A DNA stretch of 32,968 bases from Sulfurimonas sp. Its GTDB lineage: Bacteria > Campylobacterota > Campylobacteria > Campylobacterales > Sulfurimonadaceae. A model generated the notes under the pieces. It ran no database searches and was not told the DNA's origin. It worked only from the letters and a program-made list of their open reading frames with translations. The stretch is taken from contig JALWSY010000144.1 of assembly GCA_027083035.1 (NCBI GenBank), forward strand, positions 12,665 through 45,632, written 5' to 3'. The translations under genes were made by a program, and so were the position numbers. Below, in pieces: positions 17,591-26,708 of the stretch (position 1 is the first letter of the stretch; each line of letters starts with the position of its first letter).

Positions 17591-18596
17591 AGGTTAAACT
17601 TCCCTTAGAGTAGTTTGTTACTGTTCCCTCAAAGAAGTTTGTCTTCTGGTCATTAAACTTTGCAAAATCATCTACCCACTTTATCGGATTTGTAACATTA
17701 TAGAGTTTCTCAAAACCAACTGATGTGAGCCTATCATCTGCAAGATACTTGATGTACTGCTCAACAATATCATCTGTAAGTCCAAGTATCTGCCCCTGTG
17801 TGATATATTTTCCCCACTCTGTCTCAAGCTTTACAGCCTCTTCAAACATCTCTATCACTTCTGCTTTTAACTGCTCATCAAAGAGATCAGGACGCTCCTT
17901 TCTAAGTGTATTTATCAAGTTTTGAAAAAGCACTAAGTGAGTTACCTCATCACGCTGAATAAAACGAATCATCTGTGCAGAGCCAAGCATCTTTCCAGAG
18001 CGTGCAAGAGTATAGATGTAAGCAAAACCGCTGTAAAAGTAGATACCCTCAAGTATCTGATTAGCAAAACAAGCCTTTACAAAGTTTCTATCTGTCGGGT
18101 TCTTTGCAAGTTCAAGATAGACTCTTGCAATGGCATCATTTTTACTCTTAAGCATCATATCACGACGCCACAAATCATAAATCTCTTCTGAGTTTGTTGA
18201 GATACTATCTACCATAACAGCGTATGATTGAGAGTGAAGTGCCTCCTCAAACGATTGTCTCACCAAGATAAGATTTATCTCCGGTGAAGTCACATAAGGG
18301 TTTACATTATCGATGATGTTATTTGTCTGCAAAGAGTCCATAAAGATAAGCTGAGAGAGTGCTTTGTCATAAGCTGTCTTCTCCATCTCTGTGAGATTTT
18401 TATAATCATTCACATCACGAGTCATATCGACCTCTTTTGGAAACCATGTGTTGTTAAGCATCATCTCCCAAAGGTTATATGCCCATTGGTATTTAATGTT
18501 GTTAAGCTCAAAAATTCCTGTTGGATTTCCACCAAATATCTTTCTGTCATTTACATTCTCTACAGATTCAGGGTTATATATCTTTTTTCTTTCCAT
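17574..18596 (-). CDS. nrdB: Ribonucleoside-diphosphate reductase beta subunit
   Basis: 340 aa; '[10 protein letters not shown]', '[17 protein letters not shown]' (metal ligands and radical Tyr context), '[12 protein letters not shown]'. Confidence 0.94.
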   Translation of the reverse strand: MERKKIYNPESVENVNDRKIFGGNPTGIFELNNIKYQWAYNLWEMMLNNTWFPKEVDMTRDVNDYKNLTEMEKTAYDKALSQLIFMDSLQTNNIIDNVNPYVTSPEINLILVRQSFEEALHSQSYAVMVDSISTNSEEIYDLWRRDMMLKSKNDAIARVYLELAKNPTDRNFVKACFANQILEGIYFYSGFAYIYTLARSGKMLGSAQMIRFIQRDEVTHLVLFQNLINTLRKERPDLFDEQLKAEVIEMFEEAVKLETEWGKYITQGQILGLTDDIVEQYIKYLADDRLTSVGFEKLYNVTNPIKWVDDFAKFNDQKTNFFEGTVTNYSKGSLTFDDDF

Positions 18597-18753
18597 TTTG
18601 AGCTCCAGATTATTAAAATAAGTCTATGATTATATCGAGCTAGTGATTAAATCAAAATTATGTCACTATCTATCACTTTTTTATCAAATTTTCAGTATAG
18701 ATTTATCTTATATGCTATAGACTATTGGAAGACAATATGATGAGGAGATAGGA

Positions 18754-19527
18754 ATGGGATTTTTTAGTAGAAATAACATCGATAAAGATGCGTACGATAA
18801 ACTAAAAGAGGAAAATGAGAAGCTTTACGCTCAAAACAGAGCATTAGAGGCAGAGATTCAAGAGTTGCAAGAGAGATGTACAACGCAAAAAGAGACATCT
18901 AAAGAGGAACTCTTAGATAAGCTTATGATCTTGGAGTCACAAAACTTACAATCAAATATTAAAGATATTCAAGGCAATATTGCGGAATCTGTTACAAGCT
19001 CTAAAACGAGTCTTGAAAAAACAGAGCATTTAGTAGAGAGTCTCAACCTTATTAGCCAGAAAACAGCTCAAATATCTACAGTTCTTGAAAATCTCAATGA
19101 ACTCTCAAATAACTCTATAAACACAGTAACAGGACTCTCAGAGAGAACAAATGATATAACAACTATTTTAGCACTTATAAAAGATATCTCTGACCAAACA
19201 AACCTCCTTGCGCTTAATGCTGCCATAGAAGCTGCTCGTGCAGGTGAACATGGACGCGGTTTTGCTGTTGTTGCCGATGAAGTGCGTAAGCTTGCCGATA
19301 GAACAGACAAAGCAGTAAGTGAGATAAATATCTCTCTTCAATCCATGAAACAAGATGTTGATAGTATGTCTGAACAGTTTACAGATATTCAGCAAAATGT
19401 CTCCCAGTCAAATGGCTTAATAAGTGAACTGAACACCTGCATAGGAACAAACCATGAAGAACTTAAGGTCTCTTTTAAGGCAATGGAGTTCTCCAACGAT
19501 AGAGTCTTTATGTCTTTATGTCTTTAG
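18754..19527 (+). CDS. Soluble methyl-accepting chemotaxis protein, signalling domain (separated from its CZB domain by frame change)
   Basis: '[41 protein letters not shown]' MCP hairpin tip; no TM; ORF stops within an 8-bp tandem repeat. Confidence 0.92.
   Translation: MGFFSRNNIDKDAYDKLKEENEKLYAQNRALEAEIQELQERCTTQKETSKEELLDKLMILESQNLQSNIKDIQGNIAESVTSSKTSLEKTEHLVESLNLISQKTAQISTVLENLNELSNNSINTVTGLSERTNDITTILALIKDISDQTNLLALNAAIEAARAGEHGRGFAVVADEVRKLADRTDKAVSEINISLQSMKQDVDSMSEQFTDIQQNVSQSNGLISELNTCIGTNHEELKVSFKAMEFSNDRVFMSLCL
19504..19526 (+). repeat. 8-bp tandem repeat GTCTTTAT x 2.9 causing frameshift
   Basis: GTCTTTAT GTCTTTAT GTCTTTA; removal of one unit would read [14 protein letters not shown] in frame. 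Confidence 0.9.
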
Positions 19528-19856
19528 CAAAACTTGACCATATCCTCTGGAAGGTAAACACCTACTACTCAGCGATAACACAAACAGAACAGTTTCAGTT
19601 TGTAGATCATCATAACTGTCGTTTAGGTAAGTGGTACTATGAAGGAGAGGGCAAAGAGAACTTCTCAAATACTACGCACTATAAGGCATTAGAGACACCT
19701 CACGCAATAGTACATAACGGTACCCATAAGGTCTTTGAGCTGATGATGCAAGAGCCTATTAATACAAATGCTATGGTAGCTGCTTTTGAAGAGATGGAGA
19801 GTGGAAGTATCCAAGTTTTTGAAACTTTAGATAAAATACTTCATGACAAAGATTAA
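19518..19856 (+). CDS. CZB (chemoreceptor zinc-binding) domain, C-terminal part of the preceding chemoreceptor or a separate protein
   Basis: 112 aa; '[14 protein letters not shown]', '[16 protein letters not shown]', '[12 protein letters not shown]' (3His/1Cys pattern). Confidence 0.88.
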   Translation: MSLAKLDHILWKVNTYYSAITQTEQFQFVDHHNCRLGKWYYEGEGKENFSNTTHYKALETPHAIVHNGTHKVFELMMQEPINTNAMVAAFEEMESGSIQVFETLDKILHDKD

Positions 19857-20823
19857 TCCACAACCCTTTCACCCTGCATTTGGCTTGCACAACAGCCATC
19901 TGCAAACCATCTACTCCTCACTTTTTAGAAAATCAAAACACCTTACCTATGAAATCGAGAAATTTTCTCTTAGTGATGGAGATTTTGTAGAGTGTTTTTG
20001 GCACAAAAGTCACAAACAAACAACGAACGCTCCTCTATGTGTTATCTTTCATGGACTCGCCGGCTCCTATGAGTCTCCCTACATTGAGGGAGTTGTCCAA
20101 GAGCTTGATAAAAATGGCATAGATGCCGTTGTGATGCACTTTCGTGGCTGTGGTTTAGAGGAAAATCTTCTTCCTCGCTCTTATCATAGCGGGGAGACAA
20201 ATGATGCAAAAGAGTTCCTTACACATCTTAAAAAAAGCAAACCTTCACAGGATATCTACGCAGTAGGCTACTCACTCGGTGGCAATATGCTCCTCAAACT
20301 CTTAGGTGAGATGCAAACTAACACGCTCATTACAAAAGCGGTTGCTGTCTCAGCACCTATGCAGCTCAAAGTCTCTGCCAAAAGTATAAACAGAGGCTTC
20401 TCAAGATACTACCAATACAGACTGATGCGAAGCCTTAACGACTCACTCATAAAAAAGTTTGCTAAACACGATATGAGCAAACTTATCACAATAAAAAAAG
20501 AGGAAGTAAAAAACCTCAAAACATTTTGGGAGTTTGATGATGCATATACTGCCCCGATTCACGGCTTTGATTCGGCAGAAGATTATTATGAGAAATGCAG
20601 TTCAAAACAGTACCTAAAGTATATCCAAACACCTACACTCATCATCCACTCCAAAGATGACCCCTTTATGAGCAAAGAGGTAATTCCAAGTAAGGAGGAA
20701 CTCTCCTCTACAACTACCCTCGAACTTTACGACAACGGTGGTCATGTCGGTTTTATCGCAGGCAGTTTTCTCAAGCCTATTTACTGGCTTGAGAAAAGAG
20801 TAGTTTCCTATCTTTTAAAATAA
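19843..20823 (+). CDS. YheT-family alpha/beta hydrolase
   Basis: 326 aa; 'HLQTIYSSLFRK', 'FHGLAGSYESPYIEG', 'YAVGYSLGGNMLLKLLGE'. Confidence 0.88.
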   Translation: MTKINPQPFHPAFGLHNSHLQTIYSSLFRKSKHLTYEIEKFSLSDGDFVECFWHKSHKQTTNAPLCVIFHGLAGSYESPYIEGVVQELDKNGIDAVVMHFRGCGLEENLLPRSYHSGETNDAKEFLTHLKKSKPSQDIYAVGYSLGGNMLLKLLGEMQTNTLITKAVAVSAPMQLKVSAKSINRGFSRYYQYRLMRSLNDSLIKKFAKHDMSKLITIKKEEVKNLKTFWEFDDAYTAPIHGFDSAEDYYEKCSSKQYLKYIQTPTLIIHSKDDPFMSKEVIPSKEELSSTTTLELYDNGGHVGFIAGSFLKPIYWLEKRVVSYLLK

Positions 20824-20863
20824 AATATTATTTGTAGAACTTATTTTATTTGAAATAAAGCCT

Positions 20864-20891
20864 TATAATATTAAACTCCTAGTATAGGAGT
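20864..20891 (+). promoter_or_regulatory. Promoter -10 (TATAAT 20864-20869) followed by a hairpin containing the Shine-Dalgarno
   Basis: ACTCCTA-GTA-TAGGAGT (20875-20891), AGGAG lies in the 3' arm, ATG at 20896. Confidence 0.65.
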
Positions 20892-20895
20892 AGTT

Positions 20896-21966
20896 ATGAA
20901 GCAGATTTCTATCCAAGCAGAACATTTAAAAAATGAAAAAACACAGTCATTTTTGCGAGTTTTTTTGATTTTTATTATTGTGGTTACTCTTCTTTTATTT
21001 AACAAAGATGCCTTTTATTATAGAGCTTTTGCCTCAACTACAGTAAAAGATATTATGGTGGTTGTGCTTATTGTAAATCTACTCTACTACCTCTTTATTG
21101 TACGTTTTCCTGAACTTTTTGTACAACTGAGAATTGTCCTCATCTCTATGATGGACGTTTTTACCTCTCTTTATGTTATGCACCTTGTTGGGGATTATGC
21201 CCTCTATTACCCTTTTTTAATGCTTTGGTATAGCATAGGGTATAGTATGCGCTACGGCAATGCGATTGGATTTTTTGTTTATGCCTCTGTATTGATGGGC
21301 TGGTTAGTTTTAATCTATACTACTGATGTATGGAGAGATAATCTTCCTATGTCGTTTGGCTGGTTTATAGCGTTTGCCATTATTCCTCTGTATGCCTTTA
21401 AATTAGTGAATGAACTTCATAAAAGTATCAATATCCTCCATAAAAATTTAGATAACTCCATCTTTCAGGCAGAACACGACCAACTAACAGAACTACCAAA
21501 TAGACAATTTTTTGAAAAAGAGTTACACCATGCTCTAAAAAGCTATAAAAAATTTGCTCTTCTCTTTATAGATCTTGATGGTTTTAAAGAGATAAATGAT
21601 ACTTATGGTCATCATACAGGTGATAAAGTGCTTAGAGAAGTTGCAAAGAGAATGAGAGAACACAAATATTTTTCTGCCCGACTAGGAGGAGATGAATTTG
21701 TTTTTATCATACCCTATAAAAATAGAGACGAGGTAGCCACTTTTGCAGACTCTCTTGTAAAATCAATAGCAAAAAAGTGTCCTCTTCTCGATATAGAATT
21801 TTCTGCGAGTGTCGGTATCGCTCTATATCCAGAAGATGCAAATACCCCTTATGAATTAAAAAAGAAATCTGATAGTGCCATGTATCACGCAAAAGAGAGA
21901 GGTAAAAACCAGTTTAGCTTTTACTCCTCTTCATCAAACGAAGTCTGTTTAGTCACTACAAGATAG
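20896..21966 (+). CDS. Membrane-bound diguanylate cyclase (GGDEF)
   Basis: 356 aa; multiple N-terminal TMs; 'DQLTELPNRQFFEKEL', 'ARLGGDEFVFIIP'. Confidence 0.93.
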   Translation: MKQISIQAEHLKNEKTQSFLRVFLIFIIVVTLLLFNKDAFYYRAFASTTVKDIMVVVLIVNLLYYLFIVRFPELFVQLRIVLISMMDVFTSLYVMHLVGDYALYYPFLMLWYSIGYSMRYGNAIGFFVYASVLMGWLVLIYTTDVWRDNLPMSFGWFIAFAIIPLYAFKLVNELHKSINILHKNLDNSIFQAEHDQLTELPNRQFFEKELHHALKSYKKFALLFIDLDGFKEINDTYGHHTGDKVLREVAKRMREHKYFSARLGGDEFVFIIPYKNRDEVATFADSLVKSIAKKCPLLDIEFSASVGIALYPEDANTPYELKKKSDSAMYHAKERGKNQFSFYSSSSNEVCLVTTR

Positions 21967-22148
21967 ATGACTAAACCTCCAAAACCTGCTCCTATTAAAC
22001 CCATCAGTCTCTCTACACCGTGAAACTCATAAACACCGTTCATACCATTCATGCTCCCAACTTCCCCACTAAAGAGTACCTGCAAGCCAGATAGTACAAA
22101 TAGTACACCAGCTGCAATAAGTCCTAAGCGTTGTAGATTTTTCTTCAT
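21921..22148 (-). CDS. Small membrane protein
   Basis: 75 aa; two hydrophobic helices; starts immediately after the stop of the large lipoprotein gene. Confidence 0.65.
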   Translation of the reverse strand: MKKNLQRLGLIAAGVLFVLSGLQVLFSGEVGSMNGMNGVYEFHGVERLMGLIGAGFGGLVIYLVVTKQTSFDEEE

Positions 22149-25100
22149 CTACTCCGCCACTCTGTAAATAATATATGGGTATGCTTTTAAAGATCTACGA
22201 GGTGCTGAAGCACTCTGTGTATCACTCACCTCAAATGTATAATTTTTTGTCACTCCCGGAGTTAAATCAGTTCCACTTAAACTTGCGCCACTTACATTAG
22301 TAACACCAGAGAACTCTATACTATATGTTCCAACACCATCTGGTGCCTCGATACCTTGCAGCATTGCCGTATTTGTACCAATATTTACTTTTGGGTGATA
22401 TGTATCACAATAGTCGGCATCAGTTGCATACATTGAACCAACAAAACTATTATTTACATAGAGCTGGAACGCATCATCTTTGGCACCACCATCATCACAA
22501 ACTGTAACCGTAATACTACTGAGTTTTACGGTATATGTGACACTATTTGACCACTCTGTCCACTTACCATCTACTTTTGTTCTTACTTTTACATCCTGCT
22601 CACCCTCTTTGAGAGATGAAGGAATTATAATTTTAATACTATCCGCAGATGTCCCCGCAATCAATGCAGTCTTGCCACCAACAGTCACTTCGTTTTCACT
22701 ATTTTTTAATGAAAATCCAGAACCTGAAAGAACTGCTTCTACACCAGTAGCTCCACTATCTGGAGTAATTGAGGAGAGTGTAACTTTATCTACTACTTCA
22801 ATAGCAGCCTTTTTTGTTACTATACTGTTTTTATTAAATGTCGGATGGTGTATCGATACATCAATAGGTCCTTGAATATATTTATAAAGAAAATCTCCCG
22901 GAACCTCAACTGTCATAGCCGTACCATCAGGTTTAATATAAGATGGAGTCAGAGTAGTTGTAAGTCCATCACCATCAGTAAACGTAATCTCCGGTTTCAC
23001 TCCTGAGAAGTTATAAAAGTGTTCTTTTATTTCACTAAATCCTGTACCATGAATAGTAAATTTCCTTGAAGAACCATCTGGAATAATCTTATTTGGACTT
23101 ACAGAAGTAATACTAACTGGAAAAACAACAGAGAAGTCAATAATAGCATCTTTTGTACTGAGATCATATACTGCCCCTGCTACATTAAGTCCATTATTTA
23201 AATGCCCAGCTACCTCGTAAGCAGCTGAAATCTGTCCTATTACAGGAACAGCTTTCATACCAATTTTTTTTGCGATTTTCTTCACAAGTTTTTTTGCAAA
23301 CTCTTTTGCAACATTTTTCACTTTAGTACCAAGTGCTGTTTTAGCGATAGCAGTTGTAATTGGTCCGGGTGGTTGAGAAAACAAATCTTGACTTAGCGCA
23401 CTAAAGAGTGACTTTGCAGCTTTTGTATATCCATCCTCTTGACTTAAGTCATTTACTATTATATCTAGTGTGGGTGTTGCATAAGTGTAGAGTATATTGA
23501 TAAAGGTATGAGCATCCATATACTCACCTAATATCTCAGAGAGTACAGGCCAAGTAACTCTCTCTACAAGTGTTCTAATCGCTAAATATTTATGAATATT
23601 TTTTGTCTTCGCATCAGAGTTATCTGATGAAATTTTTGGATCATATTCACTATCTAGACCCGGTGTTACAATCTCAACATTACAGTTCTGTCCACCCGGT
23701 AAATTTAACTCTGAAGTATATGCCCAGAAAAGTAATCCATACCCTTGTGGATTTACTAAATTTGAGGAGAAATAACTTGTTGGGTGATCTTGCAATATTT
23801 TTCCCTTCATATCTGTAATTCTTGCAGAGAGGTAGAGCTGTGTGTCGTTGTAAATATTTATGTTCCCCGTGTCACCTCTCTCATAAACTTCTATGCCATC
23901 TGCACTTGATGGTGTAACCGTTGCATCTGCTCCATATATTCCTCTTCTTGGCGCTGAAGATTTATTGGAGGATTTTTTTGTATATGTCCCTTTTGTAATC
24001 TCTGCATCAAGATATGTAGCAGCAGCTAAAAGTGCCGCATTTGATTTCTCTACAAAAGTTTTACTCTGATTAATCAAAGCTTTTTTATTAACAGAAAGTT
24101 CACTCTGTACAGTCTGTGCAAAAGTTTGCACTTCAGGAAGTGCTTCAATTGCTGAAATAGCTGAAGAGAGTTGACTCTCTTCAATCATAGCATCAAGTCC
24201 CAATCCACTATATACCAACGCAAGTGCTGTAGATTTTGCATCAACATTTACACTTGTATCTTCTGGTAGTACAACAGCATACAAGTAAGGAATATAGTCC
24301 GGATCCTCTACGGAAGTTGTTGTATCTTCAATAGTCGCTGCAGCTAGCATTGGAGTATCTACCTTTACAGGGAGTGTTAAGTATCCACTATAGTCTGGAG
24401 CATAAGAGTCATCAGCCACACTAAAATCTATGCTACTCATTGCAACACTTGTATTTGGAGATTGTACCGTTACAGAGACATCTCTTTTTATAGCCACATA
24501 GAGCTGATTTGAAATACCATCACTATCTTCAACTGCTAACATACCACTTTGCCAAGTATCTCCATACCCTTTTGTGTAAGTAAATGAACTTGCATAACCA
24601 TAACTGTTGTCATAACTATAACTATTTCCATTAAGAATAATAGTAAGATCACTATTTAGATTTTGCCCCTCTATCTCTAGTCTATCATAATAGGCATTAT
24701 ATGATGCACTTGTTATAAGAGGTGTCTTCTCATCCACAAAAAGCAAATCCTCACCTATTGTTCTCATAGAGTCATCTAGAGTTACAAAAAACTCTACCTC
24801 TCCTTTATCAATATTATCAGGACAGATAAAATTAACTACACCATCTTGAGTGATATTCGCATCTTGATTTATACTATCTTGAAGACCTTTAAAAGTAAGC
24901 ATTACCGATGATGTACCTGCTGGTACATTCTCTAAAATCACTTCCATACTATCACCTTTAGAACACACTTTTTCGATTCCCAAAGTTTTGTTTTCTAAAG
25001 ATTTGATAAGTAAACTCTCTGCATATGGAAGATTCTCTCCCGGCATTGCTATACTTCTGTTCATTGCATCTTTCTTTTCTGAAATATCCAAAATACCATC

Positions 25101-26549
25101 ATTATCATTATCAAGGTCTAAATAATCAGGAACTGTGTCACCATCCGTATCTAAAGGATTTATATAATTTTCTCCAATCTCATCACTATCTAAGACACCA
25201 TTTCCATCACTATCTAAATCCAAAAAGTTTGGTTTTCCATCCTCATCTATATCGTTTAATATATTAAGCTCTTCCGCACTCATATCAGGTTTTTCACTCT
25301 GTGTATAAAACTCTATGCTATCTGAAAGACCATCGTTATCACTATCATAGTCCCACCAGTTAGGAATCTTATCTCCGTCAACATCTGCAAGACCACTCTC
25401 ATATGCATATGTATATTCAATAAAATCAATAATACCATCCCCATCACTATCCGGGGTGTTCTCATTTGATTCTATCGCCTGCTCTAAAGTGTCAGAGAGA
25501 CCATCCATATCTGAATCAGAAAAAATCTTGATTGTGTAGTTCCATGATGCATCACTTTTTCCTTGTGCATCAGTTACGATGAGATAGTATGTTGCATCTG
25601 ATGGCACATAGACAGAAGTAAGCGACTTCTTAAGCGCAGAGATATCCGTTGTAATACTTGAAACTGCTGCACCTTGTGCATCTACCATAGATACAATCAA
25701 ATTCATTGATGGATCTAAAGCATCAATAACAATGGAGTAGTTTCCTGTTACAAGTGCAACAGAGTAAAAATCAGAATCTGTTTTAGTGCCTGAATAACCA
25801 TCCTCTGAGTAGATACGCCCCTCAATTTGTAAAGGTACACTCAAGTTTGTTGTTTCTGCAATAGTAATACCATCATTTTTATTATAAGTTGTGTTATTCT
25901 CTTTAGATTCCTTATAGACACTAAGTGCTGTTTTAGAGCTATCTAAAGGGAAATCATCATTAACATCATCTACACCATCTCCATCTGTATCAGCAGAGAA
26001 GTAGTTCCCCTTACCATCTCCATCAAAATCAATATGAGAGACGATATTATCAGGGAAAAGATCATTTATATTTAAAAATCCATCTCCATCTCTATCTGCA
26101 TCATCACTATCACTCAGTCCATCAGCATCTGCATCATCTAAGAGAGTAATAGTTACTTTGTCAGTAGCCTCTTTACCATCTTTGTTTACTACGCGTAGCA
26201 TTACCTCATATTTTCCCGAAGTATCGCCATATACACCTGTACTCTTTGTTGTAGAAGAGATAAAATTTAACTGCGCTGCAGTAGTTGGTTTGGAGACAAC
26301 ACTCCATGTAAATGTACTACCATAACTCGCACTTCCATCAAGGAAAAGTAACTCCTGCGTCTGCACATTTGACATATCTTTTGTAGTTATACCATTGCGA
26401 TCTCCCCCAGCATTTGCAATGGGATCGTTATCAACTGCCACCTTTTTTTCTGTCGGCTCTTCCTTTTGCGAAGAACCACCACTATCCTTGCTACAGCCCA
26501 GCAATGTAACTAAACCTATAAGCAATAATAACTTCATTATTATCTTCAT
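22149..26549 (-). CDS. Very large multidomain lipoprotein (PKD-like, TSP3/Ca-binding repeats, PPC-like, IPT/TIG domains)
   Basis: 1466 aa; lipobox VTLLGCSKD; many DxDxDG runs ('DADADGLSDSDDADRDGDGFLNINDLFPDN'); IPT/TIG-like 'ITSVSPNKIIPDGSSRKFTIHGTGF' and 'LSSITPDSGATGVEAVLSGSGF'. Confidence 0.88.
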   Translation of the reverse strand: MKIIMKLLLLIGLVTLLGCSKDSGGSSQKEEPTEKKVAVDNDPIANAGGDRNGITTKDMSNVQTQELLFLDGSASYGSTFTWSVVSKPTTAAQLNFISSTTKSTGVYGDTSGKYEVMLRVVNKDGKEATDKVTITLLDDADADGLSDSDDADRDGDGFLNINDLFPDNIVSHIDFDGDGKGNYFSADTDGDGVDDVNDDFPLDSSKTALSVYKESKENNTTYNKNDGITIAETTNLSVPLQIEGRIYSEDGYSGTKTDSDFYSVALVTGNYSIVIDALDPSMNLIVSMVDAQGAAVSSITTDISALKKSLTSVYVPSDATYYLIVTDAQGKSDASWNYTIKIFSDSDMDGLSDTLEQAIESNENTPDSDGDGIIDFIEYTYAYESGLADVDGDKIPNWWDYDSDNDGLSDSIEFYTQSEKPDMSAEELNILNDIDEDGKPNFLDLDSDGNGVLDSDEIGENYINPLDTDGDTVPDYLDLDNDNDGILDISEKKDAMNRSIAMPGENLPYAESLLIKSLENKTLGIEKVCSKGDSMEVILENVPAGTSSVMLTFKGLQDSINQDANITQDGVVNFICPDNIDKGEVEFFVTLDDSMRTIGEDLLFVDEKTPLITSASYNAYYDRLEIEGQNLNSDLTIILNGNSYSYDNSYGYASSFTYTKGYGDTWQSGMLAVEDSDGISNQLYVAIKRDVSVTVQSPNTSVAMSSIDFSVADDSYAPDYSGYLTLPVKVDTPMLAAATIEDTTTSVEDPDYIPYLYAVVLPEDTSVNVDAKSTALALVYSGLGLDAMIEESQLSSAISAIEALPEVQTFAQTVQSELSVNKKALINQSKTFVEKSNAALLAAATYLDAEITKGTYTKKSSNKSSAPRRGIYGADATVTPSSADGIEVYERGDTGNINIYNDTQLYLSARITDMKGKILQDHPTSYFSSNLVNPQGYGLLFWAYTSELNLPGGQNCNVEIVTPGLDSEYDPKISSDNSDAKTKNIHKYLAIRTLVERVTWPVLSEILGEYMDAHTFINILYTYATPTLDIIVNDLSQEDGYTKAAKSLFSALSQDLFSQPPGPITTAIAKTALGTKVKNVAKEFAKKLVKKIAKKIGMKAVPVIGQISAAYEVAGHLNNGLNVAGAVYDLSTKDAIIDFSVVFPVSITSVSPNKIIPDGSSRKFTIHGTGFSEIKEHFYNFSGVKPEITFTDGDGLTTTLTPSYIKPDGTAMTVEVPGDFLYKYIQGPIDVSIHHPTFNKNSIVTKKAAIEVVDKVTLSSITPDSGATGVEAVLSGSGFSLKNSENEVTVGGKTALIAGTSADSIKIIIPSSLKEGEQDVKVRTKVDGKWTEWSNSVTYTVKLSSITVTVCDDGGAKDDAFQLYVNNSFVGSMYATDADYCDTYHPKVNIGTNTAMLQGIEAPDGVGTYSIEFSGVTNVSGASLSGTDLTPGVTKNYTFEVSDTQSASAPRRSLKAYPYIIYRVAE

Positions 26550-26642
26550 AGTAAACTCCTTTAGGCTATTATAGTGATAAAAAACTTAATAATTTATAAT
26601 GTTTACAAATATTAAAAATAACAAGTGAGATATTGAGACAGT

Positions 26643-26656
26643 TTGACATTTGTCAA
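26643..26656 (+). promoter_or_regulatory. CRP/FNR-family-type operator TTGAC-ATTT-GTCAA
   Basis: Perfect inverted repeat TTGACA-TT-TGTCAA in the divergent intergenic region; TATACT -10-like sequence follows at 26674-26679. Confidence 0.55.
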
Positions 26657-26708
26657 GTTTCTTATCCTCACTTTATACTAAAATAACAACTTTAAAAGAG
26701 GGAAGAAG

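Noticed and set aside
22325-25267. Plus-strand ORFs inside the large lipoprotein gene (22325..22507, 22480..22875, 23603..23818, 25025..25267)
   Set aside because: Antisense to a continuous 1466-codon ORF with clear domains; H/S/P-biased translations are shadow frames.
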